This document shows positions 54,537-63,260 of a stretch of DNA of 64,000 bases, in pieces. Origin of the DNA: Pseudomaricurvus sp050633365 (lineage in GTDB: Bacteria > Pseudomonadota > Gammaproteobacteria > Pseudomonadales > Cellvibrionaceae); the NCBI GenBank assembly GCA_050633365.1, contig JBOEGJ010000016.1, positions 124,001 through 188,000 on the forward strand. The letters are read 5' to 3'. The notes below the pieces were generated by a model. It searched no databases. It was not told the origin of the DNA and saw nothing but the letters and a program-made list of their open reading frames with translations. The translations under genes were made by a program, and so were the position numbers. Positions within the stretch are counted from its first letter, which is position 1; every line of letters begins with the position of its first letter.

Positions 54537-55700
54537 ATGCCAGTAATTAAAATGACCGATCTGGATCTTGCGGGTAAACGCGTATTGATCCGTGAAGACC
54601 TCAATGTACCGGTAAAAAACGGAGTGGTTACCAGCGATGCTCGAATTCGCGCCTCTCTACCTACCATTGAGCTGGCCTTAAAGGCTGGCGCCAAAGTCAT
54701 TGTCATGTCTCATTTAGGGCGCCCCACCGAAGGCGAGTACGCCGAGGAGTTTTCACTAAACCCGGTTGCCACCCATTTGGGCAAGTTACTCAATCGTAAC
54801 GTTGAAGTGGTAAAAGACTGGCAACAGGGCGTAGACGTGGCCGACGGCGAACTAGTACTGCTCGAAAACGTGCGCTTCAATCCCGGCGAAAAGAAAGACG
54901 ACGAGAGCCTTTCCAAAGCCTACGCGGCACTTTGTGACGTGTTTGTGATGGATGCTTTTGGCACCGCACACCGCGCACAAGCCTCGACCCACGGTGTGGC
55001 CAAGTTTGCCCCCATCGCCTGCGCCGGTCCGCTATTGTCTGGCGAGTTAGATGCCCTTGAGAAAGCACTGGCCAATCCCGCTCGCCCGATGGTGGCAATC
55101 GTTGGAGGCTCTAAAGTGTCGACCAAGTTGACCGTACTCGAAACCCTGTCGGACAAAGTTGACCAGTTGATTGTCGGTGGCGGCATTGCCAATACCTTCT
55201 TGGCCGCCAGTGGCAAACCCGTTGGAAAGTCTCTCTACGAAGAAGACTTGATCCCCAATGCCAAAGCGCTGATGGAAAAATGCGATATCCCGGTACCGAC
55301 TGACGTGGTTACTGGTACAGAGTTCTCCGAAACCGCAGTCGCCACCTTAAAAGATGCTGCCGAGGTTGGCGCCGAGGAAATGATCTTCGACATTGGCCCC
55401 GACTCATCCGCTGATCTCGCCAAGATCTTAAAAGACGCCAAGACCATCATCTGGAACGGCCCTGTGGGCGTATTCGAATTTGATCAGTTCGGTCAGGGCA
55501 CCGAGGCGCTCTCAAAAGCGATAGCCGAGAGTGAAGGTTTCTCCATCGCCGGTGGTGGTGACACCCTCGCGGCTGTGGATAAATATGACATTACCAATAA
55601 GGTATCCTACATATCCACAGGCGGTGGTGCCTTCTTAGAATACGTTGAAGGCAAAGTCTTGCCAGCAGTTGCTATGCTTGAATCACGCGCTAACGACTAA
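54537..55700 (+). CDS. pgk: Phosphoglycerate kinase
   Basis: Pgk transfers phosphate from 1,3-bisphosphoglycerate to ADP in glycolysis and works in reverse in gluconeogenesis. The start MPVIKMTDLDLAGKRVLIREDLNVP (split) and the family signature RxDxNVP are present, with MSHLGRPTEG, FGTAHRAQASTHG, and the C-terminal nucleotide segment IWNGPVGVFEFDQFGQGT and GGGDTLAAVDKY. The 387-residue length is typical. It precedes fba. Confidence 0.97.
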   Translation: MPVIKMTDLDLAGKRVLIREDLNVPVKNGVVTSDARIRASLPTIELALKAGAKVIVMSHLGRPTEGEYAEEFSLNPVATHLGKLLNRNVEVVKDWQQGVDVADGELVLLENVRFNPGEKKDDESLSKAYAALCDVFVMDAFGTAHRAQASTHGVAKFAPIACAGPLLSGELDALEKALANPARPMVAIVGGSKVSTKLTVLETLSDKVDQLIVGGGIANTFLAASGKPVGKSLYEEDLIPNAKALMEKCDIPVPTDVVTGTEFSETAVATLKDAAEVGAEEMIFDIGPDSSADLAKILKDAKTIIWNGPVGVFEFDQFGQGTEALSKAIAESEGFSIAGGGDTLAAVDKYDITNKVSYISTGGGAFLEYVEGKVLPAVAMLESRAND

Positions 55701-55710
55701 CCCAATTTGA

Positions 55711-55734
55711 GCGCATGGTTTCGCGACCATGCGC
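55711..55734 (+). other. Hairpin in the pgk-fba intergenic region
   Basis: GCGCATGGT and ACCATGCGC form a perfect 9-bp stem with a six-base loop (TTCGCG). No T-run follows, so it is more likely an mRNA processing or stability element than a terminator. Confidence 0.6.
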
Positions 55735-55769
55735 CACCCTAATTACACTTAAAAGACAGGACGAGAATC

Positions 55770-56834
55770 ATGGCCCTAATTAGTCTACGTCAGATGTTGG
55801 ATCACGCCGCCGAAGTTGGTTACGGTGTTCCGGCTTTTAACGTCAACAACTTGGAACAAATGCGCGCAATCATGGAAGCGGCCGATCAGACCGACTCCCC
55901 TGTGATTGTTCAAGCTTCAGCAGGCGCCCGCAAATACGCCGGTGCACCTTTCTTGCGTCACCTGATTTTGGCCGCCATTGAAGAGTTTCCGCACATTCCT
56001 GTATGTATGCACCAGGATCACGGTACCTCTCCTGCGGTTTGTCAGCGCTCCATTCAGCTGGGCTTTAGCTCGGTGATGATGGACGGCTCTTTGGGCGACG
56101 ACGGCAAGACTCCAGCGAGCTACGAGTACAACGTCGACGTCACTCGTCGCACCGTTGAAATGGCCCACGCCTGCGGCGTATCGGTCGAAGGTGAGCTGGG
56201 CTGCCTCGGTTCTCTCGAAACCGGCGAAGCCGGTGAAGAAGACGGCATTGGCGCTGCCGGTAAGTTAACTCACGATCAGATGTTAACCGACCCAGAAGAA
56301 GCCGCTGACTTTGTGAAAAAGACCGACGTTGATGCCTTGGCCATCGCCTGCGGCACCTCTCACGGCGCTTATAAGTTTACCCGTCCACCCACGGGCGACA
56401 TCTTAGATATCAATCGTATCAAAGAAATCCACAAGCGCATCCCGAACACCCACTTGGTCATGCACGGTTCGTCTTCAGTACCGCAAGAGTGGTTGGCTGT
56501 GATCAACGAGTTCGGCGGTGAAATCCCTGAGACCTACGGTGTGCCGGTTGAGCAAATCGTTGAAGGCATCAAACACGGTGTTCGTAAAGTTAACATCGAT
56601 ACCGACTTGCGTTTGGCCTCTACCGGTGCCACTCGCCGCTTCTTGGCTGAAAACCCAAGCGAATTCGATCCGCGTAAATTCTTGGCAGCTACTACTAAGG
56701 CCATGAAAGACATCTGCATCGATCGCTATGAAGCTTTTGGCACGGCCGGTAACGCCAGCAAAATGAACGCACTTAGCTTGGATGCTATGTTTGAGCGCTA
56801 CGCCAGTGGCGAGCTAAAAGCCCAAGTTAAGTAA
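55770..56834 (+). CDS. fba: Class II fructose-bisphosphate aldolase
   Basis: This zinc-dependent aldolase interconverts fructose 1,6-bisphosphate and two triose phosphates. The 354-residue sequence is of the Calvin-cycle subtype: VPAFNVNNLEQMRAIMEAAD near the start, the metal ligands in CMHQDHG and the GELGCLGSLETGE loop, CGTSHGAYKF, and VMHGSSSVPQEW. The final RKVNIDTDLRLA holds the catalytic loop. No RuBisCO or phosphoribulokinase gene is near, so a glycolytic or gluconeogenic role is assumed. Confidence 0.96.
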   Translation: MALISLRQMLDHAAEVGYGVPAFNVNNLEQMRAIMEAADQTDSPVIVQASAGARKYAGAPFLRHLILAAIEEFPHIPVCMHQDHGTSPAVCQRSIQLGFSSVMMDGSLGDDGKTPASYEYNVDVTRRTVEMAHACGVSVEGELGCLGSLETGEAGEEDGIGAAGKLTHDQMLTDPEEAADFVKKTDVDALAIACGTSHGAYKFTRPPTGDILDINRIKEIHKRIPNTHLVMHGSSSVPQEWLAVINEFGGEIPETYGVPVEQIVEGIKHGVRKVNIDTDLRLASTGATRRFLAENPSEFDPRKFLAATTKAMKDICIDRYEAFGTAGNASKMNALSLDAMFERYASGELKAQVK

Positions 56835-56844
56835 CCCCTAGGCC

Positions 56845-56868
56845 AAGTCGGCACTCTGCTGCCGGCTT
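56845..56868 (+). terminator. Weak hairpin after fba
   Basis: AAGTCGGCA and TGCCGGCTT pair with one G-T wobble around CTCTGC, about 10 bp after the fba stop. The following bases are not T-rich, so confidence is low. Confidence 0.4.
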
Positions 56869-57123
56869 GCGCTCTGTTGACAATACCCATATTCCCACGC
56901 TGCCAATCAACACCGCACTCTGCCAAGCGCCACCATCGATCCTCTCCCTCAAGTCTTATCCCTCAAGCCTTATAGCTAAAACGATTCACTACTGACCGGC
57001 CTCACACCTCGCTATAACCTCCGCATACTGAACAAGTGTGATACTCGTGAGAGCGACAAACAGCAGCTATGATTAGAATCACAGGTTTTTCATCCATGCC
57101 CCTTTTTATAAATAGGCATTTTC

Positions 57124-57969
57124 ATGCAACGACACCGAAACAGCCCAGCGTGCACAATCGCCGAACGGCAGCTGAGTAAACGGCAGTGGTGCTCGCTTGC
57201 GCTAATTCTATTACTGCAGGCTCCACTAAGCTCAGCGGAGAAAATCTACCAATGGACCGATGAAAAAGGCAAAGTACACTATGGTGATAAGCGTAATTCA
57301 CCGGAGGCAGCAGAAACGGTTAAAGTCGACGATCCCAATACCGCCGACACCTTTGATTCCATTGAAGCGTTAAAAAAAACCAGCGCCGAGTCTGGCCCTA
57401 AAACAATTCCTATTAGCTCGGAAAAAGACGACAAACCCTTCAAGCTGCCGCCCAATCCCAAGTGTTTTTCCCTGTCCGCTGGTCATCAACACCAGGGAGA
57501 TCGCTATTTTGACATAGCGCCAATATCCCTTAACACCCAACAAAAGTATCAACTGACTTCACTTGGCCCTCTGCTAGAGGGGCAATGGTGGGGCGACTCC
57601 AGAGAATTTGCCTGCCAGGGATCCGATCAAGCCCCAAAGATCAAACACTACCGCTCCAAGCTCGACGCCACCATTGATACGGTGGAGAGAAGTGCGCTTA
57701 AGATTCGCCTCACTCGAGAAGCCAATGAACATCAAGCCTGGAGTGGTGATCTAATCTATGCCTTGGACTACGATAATTTGATCGCTCTCGAACTACACCC
57801 ACGATGGATACGGGCAGGAGAAAAACATCGCAAAAAAACGGTCAACGCCAGTGCACTCTACGAAACCCAATCGCTACTCCTTTTTAAACCGCACAAGATA
57901 ACCTTGGATACTCTTTACTATGTTAATGGTATCTTTGTCGGCCGGGAGACGCTGTACCTCTCCCGTTAA
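57124..57969 (+). CDS. DUF4124 domain-containing secreted protein
   Basis: The 281-residue protein has an unusually long charged N-terminus before a hydrophobic signal (SLALILLLQAPLSSAEK). The next residues, IYQWTDEKGKVHYGDKRN, are the DUF4124 domain. The remaining 200 residues show no known domain and probably form a beta structure with two Cys. It precedes the alpha/beta hydrolase gene on the same strand by 41 bp. Function is unknown. Confidence 0.75.
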   Translation: MQRHRNSPACTIAERQLSKRQWCSLALILLLQAPLSSAEKIYQWTDEKGKVHYGDKRNSPEAAETVKVDDPNTADTFDSIEALKKTSAESGPKTIPISSEKDDKPFKLPPNPKCFSLSAGHQHQGDRYFDIAPISLNTQQKYQLTSLGPLLEGQWWGDSREFACQGSDQAPKIKHYRSKLDATIDTVERSALKIRLTREANEHQAWSGDLIYALDYDNLIALELHPRWIRAGEKHRKKTVNASALYETQSLLLFKPHKITLDTLYYVNGIFVGRETLYLSR

Positions 57970-58010
57970 CGTCATTCGTTCACCCATTACAGGCCAATAC
58001 TGCGCAGCCC

Positions 58011-58976
58011 ATGAGTCTATCGCTAGAACAATTACAACAACTTCGTCAGCAGTTACCAGAGCTGGATTTTTCGCTGCAAACCGATCAAAGCACCTGGTTA
58101 CAGAGCCAGTTGGTCCAAAACTATCTGAATCATTACCGCATAAATTTTTCCGACGAGGGGCTATGCCAAGCCCATCACTTCGGACGCTATAAAGCGTCGA
58201 GCTTTGAAGTGGCGGCACACATCTTCGAAACGAAAAACAGTCGCGGCACGGTCTTTTTTATTCATGGCTTTACCGATAGCGTGGGCATCATGCACCATCC
58301 CATTCGATACCTTCTGCAGCAGCGTTGGAATGTAGTAGCGCTAGATCTTCCCGGTCATGGCCTCAGCAGCGGCACCCAGGCCAGCATCGATTCCTTCGAT
58401 CAGTATCGAGATGTTCTAATGGTTTGCCTGAAACGCTGCCAAAGTGCCTTACCACGTCCGTGGCACGGTGTCGGACAAAGTACCGGCGCCGCGGTTTGGT
58501 TAAACTATTTGGGATCTTTGCCACAGCAAAAAGAGATTGAAAATATTGCTTTGGTGGCGCCCTTAATTCGCCCCAAAGGCTGGGCTTTGGCGCAGTGGTT
58601 TTTTCCACTTTACAAATTATTTATCAAAGGACCTGCGCGAAACTTTACAGAAAACTCGCACGATGAAAATTTTCTTAACTTCATTAAGCATCAGGATCCG
58701 CTACAAACTCGGATCACACCCACACGCTGGGTCAATGCCATGAATGAGTGGATAGGAGTCTTTGATAGTTTTCCCGTGCAAGCTCGACCGCTCCTCATTA
58801 TTCAAGGCGATGACGATCACACAGTCGATTTCGAACACAACTTACCCACCATTAAAGAAAAATTTCCAAACACCAGAGTCAAGATGATAAAAGAGGCTCG
58901 CCACCAGTTGGTCAATGAAAGCGAAACCTATCGCCAGCCTATGCTCGACGCCATTGGCCAATGGCTCGACGACTAA
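58011..58976 (+). CDS. Alpha/beta hydrolase (lysophospholipase-like)
   Basis: The 321-residue protein has HGFTDSVGIMHHPIRYLLQ as the oxyanion region, LDLPGHGLSSG, the nucleophile elbow GVGQSTGAAVW, an Asp in IIQGDDDHTVDF, and His in EARHQLVNES. It matches the serine aminopeptidase / monoacylglycerol-lipase-like group. No signal peptide is visible. The substrate is not known. Confidence 0.85.
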   Translation: MSLSLEQLQQLRQQLPELDFSLQTDQSTWLQSQLVQNYLNHYRINFSDEGLCQAHHFGRYKASSFEVAAHIFETKNSRGTVFFIHGFTDSVGIMHHPIRYLLQQRWNVVALDLPGHGLSSGTQASIDSFDQYRDVLMVCLKRCQSALPRPWHGVGQSTGAAVWLNYLGSLPQQKEIENIALVAPLIRPKGWALAQWFFPLYKLFIKGPARNFTENSHDENFLNFIKHQDPLQTRITPTRWVNAMNEWIGVFDSFPVQARPLLIIQGDDDHTVDFEHNLPTIKEKFPNTRVKMIKEARHQLVNESETYRQPMLDAIGQWLDD

Positions 58977-58984
58977 CCCTCACC

Positions 58985-59272
58985 TCAACCCGTGAACTCG
59001 ACCCAACCTTTAATGGGTTCGACATAGACAAACTGGGCATTGAGCGCAGTCACGCCGCGAAGATCGCCGTGAGAAGGGGGATCGTAGGACTCTAAACCTT
59101 CCAGTGCCAAGTTAGTGGCCATGGGCTCTTTATCGGTTAACTGCGCGGGAATAGTGTCGAGATGCAACTCTTGAGCACTCCACATCATGCCCTGTCGCTC
59201 AACCGGCGTATTCGCATGTTGATCGGCGAAGACAAACACAGCCGCCGTCCCAGCCATTTTTTTGTAATCCAT
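58985..59272 (-). CDS. Small protein of unknown function
   Basis: This 95-residue frame starts with MDYKKMAGTAAVFVFADQ and has regular codon use, with no signal peptide or membrane segment. I recognise no family. It lies 16 bp after a 36-codon frame on the same strand, and converges with the hydrolase gene 8 bp away. It might be a genuine gene, as the sequence looks structured and not like an antisense shadow. Confidence 0.5.
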   Translation of the reverse strand: MDYKKMAGTAAVFVFADQHANTPVERQGMMWSAQELHLDTIPAQLTDKEPMATNLALEGLESYDPPSHGDLRGVTALNAQFVYVEPIKGWVEFTG

Positions 59273-59288
59273 AGGTGTGCTCTCTAAA

Positions 59289-59399
59289 TCAATCGATGAT
59301 TTTGGCGATGATCAGTTTAGTCTGTCCGAGCTCTTTGACCTTTCGATGTTTCAGAAAAACCCGCGCCGCGTCCAACTTGCACTCATCGCCATCTAGCAT
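59289..59399 (-). CDS. Possible 36-residue small protein upstream of the 95-residue gene
   Basis: ATG at 59399 to TGA at 59289 encodes MLDGDECKLDAARVFLKH and a further charged, helical half ending KLIIAKIID. GAGG lies 9 nt before the ATG, and an in-frame TAG just upstream fixes the start. The following gene begins 16 bp after its stop, so they could form a small operon. No family is recognised. The frame is too short to judge coding potential well. Confidence 0.4.
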   Translation of the reverse strand: MLDGDECKLDAARVFLKHRKVKELGQTKLIIAKIID

Positions 59400-59474
59400 G
59401 AACTATAACCTCGAGTTCGAAGCCATCGCGCTGACATACATCAAACTAAAGCAGAGTTTACTGTGTATTAAGGC

Positions 59475-59480
59475 TATAAT
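59475..59480 (+). promoter_or_regulatory. Perfect -10 hexamer before the small CxxC protein
   Basis: TATAAT stands 22 bp before the likely ATG of the next gene. The matching -35 box is poor (AGAGTT at 17 bp), so it is only a candidate. Confidence 0.35.
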
Positions 59481-59501
59481 TTGCACTCACAAAACTCACC
59501 A

Positions 59502-59798
59502 ATGACCGACGAAGCTTGCGCTATGGATAAAGAACAACTGGAACACGAAAGTGGCACACTACTGGGGCGAGAACACAGCTGCGCGGCCAACGAAGTCCCT
59601 GATCACTTAAAAACCTTTAAAGTCATGGCAATCAATGGCGAAGCGCAAAGTCATTGGGAGTTATTCAGCCTGTGGCTCGCCAATGAAGATGACCTCGCCA
59701 ATGGGGAGGCCGAACACCTCGGTGAACTGCTCAACCTTTCGTCGATTAAAGTTAATTACTGCGCTTTTTGCGGTGAAGCACTCGACAGCCGCCAATGA
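59502..59798 (+). CDS. Small acidic protein with C-terminal CxxC
   Basis: The 98-residue protein (from ATG 59502; ATG 59523 is another option) is acidic and ends with VNYCAFCGEALDSRQ, a CxxC knuckle that may bind zinc. I recognise no family. Its stop TGA overlaps the ATG of the YnfA-type gene (ATGA), so the two are probably translationally coupled. Confidence 0.65.
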   Translation: MTDEACAMDKEQLEHESGTLLGREHSCAANEVPDHLKTFKVMAINGEAQSHWELFSLWLANEDDLANGEAEHLGELLNLSSIKVNYCAFCGEALDSRQ

Positions 59799-60127
59799 TC
59801 GACCTCAAGGTTGTTGCACTTTTTATTGCCACCGCGGTTGCTGAAATAGTCGGTTGTTATTTACCGTATCTGTGGCTCAATCAGCAAAAAAGTCCGTGGC
59901 TACTGCTGCCTGCGGCATTCAGTTTAGCGCTCTTCGCCTGGCTCTTGTCGTTACATCCCACCGCCGCAGGCCGTGTTTATGCCGCTTATGGCGGCGTCTA
60001 TATTGGTGTCGCCGTGCTGTGGCTGTGGTTGGTCGATGGTATCACGCCCACGCGCTGGGATATTCTGGGCTCGATCGTGGCGTTGATCGGTATGGCCATT
60101 ATTATGTTTGGGCCTCGTTCCAGTTGA
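59795..60127 (+). CDS. YnfA-family (UPF0060) small membrane protein
   Basis: The 110-residue protein has four membrane segments typical of the YnfA family, within the drug/metabolite transporter superfamily. AEIVGCYLPYLWL and GRVYAAYGGVYIGVAVLWLW are family-specific. Members are related to small multidrug-resistance pumps; transport activity for this one is unproven. It overlaps the preceding gene by 4 nt. Confidence 0.93.
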   Translation: MIDLKVVALFIATAVAEIVGCYLPYLWLNQQKSPWLLLPAAFSLALFAWLLSLHPTAAGRVYAAYGGVYIGVAVLWLWLVDGITPTRWDILGSIVALIGMAIIMFGPRSS

Positions 60128-60262
60128 GCTCGCCTCCAAGCTCCCGCTGTTGTGTTCAAAGCCCGGCTTAATACAAGAGCACGCTTAGCTCGAAGGTACA
60201 TTTAGTGCAAAAGATAGCGAGATCGTGATAGCTTAAAAGCACCACAATAAAGAGGTGATCCT

Positions 60263-60832
60263 ATGACGGCACTGACATTGGGTTTGCTGATATTTCTCGG
60301 CGTGCATTGCTTACCCCACTACCAAGCACAGCGAGAATTATTGATTCGACGCGTTGGGGCTATGCGCTATAAAGGGCTATTTTCGATAACCTCAGCCATC
60401 GGCCTGGGATTGATCATCATCGGAATGATGCAAAGAGAGTACACCCACCTATGGACACCGCCTTTGTGGAGTCGCGATTTGGTCATCGGTGCGATGCTTC
60501 CCGCGTCCATCCTCTTGTGCGCCGCAAACTTTCCCAACAACATTCGACGCCTGTCTCAACACCCTATGTTGATTGGCTTATTGCTCTGGTCGGGTTCCCA
60601 CTTACTGGCCAACGGTGATTTAGCGTCACTGTTACTCTTTGGCGGTTTTTTGTGTTTTTCCGCCTTTGATCTTTGGTCGGTTACCCGAGCCTCAAGAATT
60701 CAAATCAACAAAACCCTCGAGCCCACATCCTTATGGCTCGATCTGGTCGTTCTGATACTGGGAATCGCTGCCTATGCAGCCTTGCTTTGGTGGCACGGAG
60801 ACTTATTTGGTGTCGCCCTAATAAAAGCCTAA
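60263..60832 (+). CDS. NnrU-family membrane protein
   Basis: The 189-residue protein has about five membrane segments and the NnrU pattern: GLLIFLGVHCLPHYQAQRELL near the start, RYKGLFSITSAIGLGLII, and HPMLIGLLLWSGSHLLANGD. NnrU was first linked to nitric-oxide metabolism in alpha-proteobacteria, but homologues are widespread and no denitrification genes are present here. The role is unknown. Confidence 0.85.
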   Translation: MTALTLGLLIFLGVHCLPHYQAQRELLIRRVGAMRYKGLFSITSAIGLGLIIIGMMQREYTHLWTPPLWSRDLVIGAMLPASILLCAANFPNNIRRLSQHPMLIGLLLWSGSHLLANGDLASLLLFGGFLCFSAFDLWSVTRASRIQINKTLEPTSLWLDLVVLILGIAAYAALLWWHGDLFGVALIKA

Positions 60833-60860
60833 CCACTGATTTAATATCGAGGTGTTAAAC

Positions 60861-61169
60861 ATGCTGCAACTTCGTCCCAACTGTGAGCGCTGTGATGTTG
60901 ATCTTCCTCCACAGGCAAAGAACGCTCGTATATGCACCTACGAATGCACTTTTTGCAGTCAATGTGTTGATGAAGTTCTAAAGAATGTTTGCCCCAATTG
61001 CGGTGGCGGATTTACCCCCCGGCCTATTCGCCCCAGTCAGACTCATCGAGCAGGCGTAAGTTTAAAACATCAACCGGCGTCAACAGAGCGTATTCACACG
61101 GCCTACAACGAGCGAGAGATTGCAGAATTTTGCGAGCCACTGAAAGAAGTGCCCAGCGATCAACGCTGA
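60861..61169 (+). CDS. DUF1272 cysteine-rich small protein
   Basis: The 102-residue protein begins at ATG 60861 after GAGG; the in-frame GTG nine bases upstream is less likely. The N-terminal half has LRPNCERCDVDLPP, CTYECTFCSQCVDE and CPNCGGGF, a zinc-binding Cys pattern typical of DUF1272. The C-terminal half is polar and variable. Function is unknown. It follows the NnrU gene by 28 bp and may be cotranscribed. Confidence 0.9.
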   Translation: MLQLRPNCERCDVDLPPQAKNARICTYECTFCSQCVDEVLKNVCPNCGGGFTPRPIRPSQTHRAGVSLKHQPASTERIHTAYNEREIAEFCEPLKEVPSDQR

Positions 61170-61170
61170 C

Positions 61171-61235
61171 AAAAAAGCCGTCCGGCGTTCCTTAAACGGT
61201 TTGCCTATAAACGGCTTTCCTGTGAGCGGCTTTTT
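61171..61235. terminator. Compound hairpin terminator after the DUF1272 gene
   Basis: AAAAAAGCCG (61171-61180) can pair with CGGCTTT at 61212 or CGGCTTTTT at 61227. The last arm ends in a T-run. It separates the converging DUF1272 and VOC genes. Confidence 0.6.
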
Positions 61236-61257
61236 CAATAGATCAGTCGAGCTCGCA

Positions 61258-61626
61258 CTAGCCCATATAAAATGCGTTCAGTTTGTTGCCATCTAAATCG
61301 CGAAAATAACCCGCGTAAAAGTTGTCGCCGCGATTACCCGGCGCGCCTTCATCTTTGGCTCCCAGCGCCATCGCCTTATTATAAACTTCATCAACTTGTG
61401 CTTTTGAGCTCGCTAAAAACGACACCATCACGCCATTACCGACTGTCGCGGGCTCACCATCGAAAGGCTTGATAATGGACACCATAGGTGCGGCTGGATC
61501 CGTACCCCATGCGATAAAGGTATCCATCTCCATGGTTCGCTTTGCACCCAAAACGGCTAACAACTCGTCGTAGAACTTTGCCGAACCTTGTAGATCGTTT
61601 GAACCTAAAGTGACATAACCTATCAT
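61258..61626 (-). CDS. VOC-family (glyoxalase-like) protein
   Basis: The 122-residue protein has the paired beta-alpha-beta modules of the vicinal oxygen chelate family: MIGYVTLGSNDLQGSAKFYDELL at the start (split) and NFYAGYFRDLDGNKLNAFYMG at the end, with the metal-ligand Glu of many members replaced near the end. The start at 61626 shares one base with the dgkA stop and has AGGG 9 nt upstream. The reaction is unknown. Confidence 0.85.
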   Translation of the reverse strand: MIGYVTLGSNDLQGSAKFYDELLAVLGAKRTMEMDTFIAWGTDPAAPMVSIIKPFDGEPATVGNGVMVSFLASSKAQVDEVYNKAMALGAKDEGAPGNRGDNFYAGYFRDLDGNKLNAFYMG

Positions 61627-62018
61627 CAGAACCATCCCTTGCCATAGTTATCGTAAAGAATAACGCCCCAGACATAGAGCGTTAATGTGAGTGCGACAAA
61701 CACTGCCGCCGAACCAAAATCCTTAGCGCGGCCACTGAGCTCGTGAAGCTCGGGTCCGATACGATCAATTGCGGCTTCCACTGCGCTGTTGAGCAATTCA
61801 ACAATCAACACTAGCGCCAATACTGACACCAGCGCCACACGCTCGAGCACGGACACATCCAACCAGAGCGCCACCGGCAAGAGAATCAATACCAACACAG
61901 ACTCTTGTCGAAAAGCGGCCTCATTGCGCCACGCATTACGAAAGCCTTGCAGCGAATAACCAAAAGCGTTGATGATTCGCTTAACGCCGGTTTTTCCTTT
62001 TAGCGGATTGGTTTCCAT
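61626..62018 (-). CDS. dgkA: Diacylglycerol kinase DgkA
   Basis: DgkA is the small integral membrane kinase that recycles diacylglycerol to phosphatidate. The 130-residue protein has the amphipathic N-terminus with RNAWRNEAAFRQE and three membrane helices. The signature ELLNSAVEAAIDRIGPELHELSGRAKDFGSAAV (split) contains the catalytic Glu and Asp residues. It overlaps the VOC gene downstream and follows hemY by about 30 bp. Confidence 0.95.
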   Translation of the reverse strand: METNPLKGKTGVKRIINAFGYSLQGFRNAWRNEAAFRQESVLVLILLPVALWLDVSVLERVALVSVLALVLIVELLNSAVEAAIDRIGPELHELSGRAKDFGSAAVFVALTLTLYVWGVILYDNYGKGWF

Positions 62019-62047
62019 TGTGTATCCCTTTACACATCCTTTAAGTC

Positions 62048-63259
62048 TTAAGGCAATGGTAGCTCGGGCAATTTATTCGCCGTCAGTAACAGTCCCTGTT
62101 GATAGTAATCAGTACTGGCCTTGTGCTCACCCATTCGAGCCAACAGTCGACCCAACTCAGCGCAGGCTTCGGCTGAGACCTGTAATTTCAAACTGCTGTC
62201 GAAGTAATCACGGGCTTTACCCCACAATTCGTTGCACAGCGACAAACGTCCGAGTGTGAGCATTAAGTGACTATTGCCCGGCCGCTCTTTTAACCAGGCT
62301 TCGGCGTGTAACAATTGACGACCGGCATCCACCGGTTTAAGCAGACCATAGCGGATGACAAGGCTATCATCCCATTGTTTTTGTAACGTCTTTCGCAACA
62401 CAGATTCTGCCGCCATCAATTCGTCTTCGGCCTCCAACAGATCCACATATTGACTCACCAACTCGGGATCGCGCTGCAACTCTTTAGGCACGCGCTTCCA
62501 AATCGTTTGCGCATTGCCCAGACTGAAATCCGCTTGTCCCGCCTGACACAATAATTTTCGGTAGAGCTTCAGTTGCAAGTCTGACAACTCCTCAACGCTC
62601 AACACCTTTTGTCGGCGTAACAGCGGTAAGATTTTCTCTAGAGACTCCCAGTCTTGTAACTGCACATACACTTGGCGAATCATATCCAATACCACCGGAT
62701 GCTTAGGTGCCAGCTTTTTTGCACGCTCTAAGGTCGCAGCACATGACTCGTATTTCTTCGCCATTAATTGCATTCTCGCTTGAGTCAAAGCAATCGCCAA
62801 ACCGGCGTTGGGATCACTTTGTTCAGCTTTCATCAATAGACGACTGGCTTGTTGTTCGTCACCTAACTCGTAAGCACTGCGCGCCGCGCCCAAATAATTC
62901 AGTAGAGGCGCATCGGAGTTGGCCGCAGAACGGTTGAGCTGCTTTAGAGCCTGGCGCCAATTGCCTTCGATAAAACTCAGCAGGCCCGAAGAGGTTTGTC
63001 GCAGTGCGCGCTTTTTACTGCCGACAAAAACGCGACTGACTTGATTGCCAACACCGCGAACGCTTCCCACCAACAGTCTCCGACTTAGCCAGTAGACCAA
63101 AACAGCACTTATGATCACCGCCAGAGCAAACCACACACTCATTTCAACTGAGGTGTCGCCAATGACAATCAGTAGATAACTCTGCTGAGTCGCCGTCCAT
63201 TGAATCAATACCGCCCCCAATAACAAAAAGGCGACAAACAAGAAAAACACTCTTTTCAT
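62048..63259 (-). CDS. hemY: HemY-type membrane protein with TPR-like repeats
   Basis: The 403-residue protein starts with two membrane segments (FFLFVAFLLLGAVLIQW and VWFALAVIISAVLVYWL) and continues with helical TPR-like repeats. It is the HemY protein of the hemCDXY cluster of gammaproteobacteria, unrelated to HemY protoporphyrinogen oxidase; its role in heme or envelope metabolism is unclear. The start at 63259 lies 1 bp after the hemX stop. An upstream in-frame start at 63298 would overlap hemX and is rejected. Confidence 0.88.
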   Translation of the reverse strand: MKRVFFLFVAFLLLGAVLIQWTATQQSYLLIVIGDTSVEMSVWFALAVIISAVLVYWLSRRLLVGSVRGVGNQVSRVFVGSKKRALRQTSSGLLSFIEGNWRQALKQLNRSAANSDAPLLNYLGAARSAYELGDEQQASRLLMKAEQSDPNAGLAIALTQARMQLMAKKYESCAATLERAKKLAPKHPVVLDMIRQVYVQLQDWESLEKILPLLRRQKVLSVEELSDLQLKLYRKLLCQAGQADFSLGNAQTIWKRVPKELQRDPELVSQYVDLLEAEDELMAAESVLRKTLQKQWDDSLVIRYGLLKPVDAGRQLLHAEAWLKERPGNSHLMLTLGRLSLCNELWGKARDYFDSSLKLQVSAEACAELGRLLARMGEHKASTDYYQQGLLLTANKLPELPLP

Positions 63260-63260
63260 G

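Noticed and set aside
55770..56834. Calvin-cycle operon suggested by the aldolase subtype and tkt-epd-pgk-fba
   Set aside because: No RuBisCO or phosphoribulokinase gene is visible, and this aldolase subtype also occurs in heterotrophs.
59275..59505. 76-codon plus-strand frame between the 95-residue gene and the CxxC gene
   Set aside because: It overlaps the small minus-strand frame and the next start, with no family likeness.
60263..60832. NnrU gene as a sign of denitrification
   Set aside because: No nitrite, nitric-oxide or nitrous-oxide reductase genes are in the window, and NnrU-type proteins occur widely.
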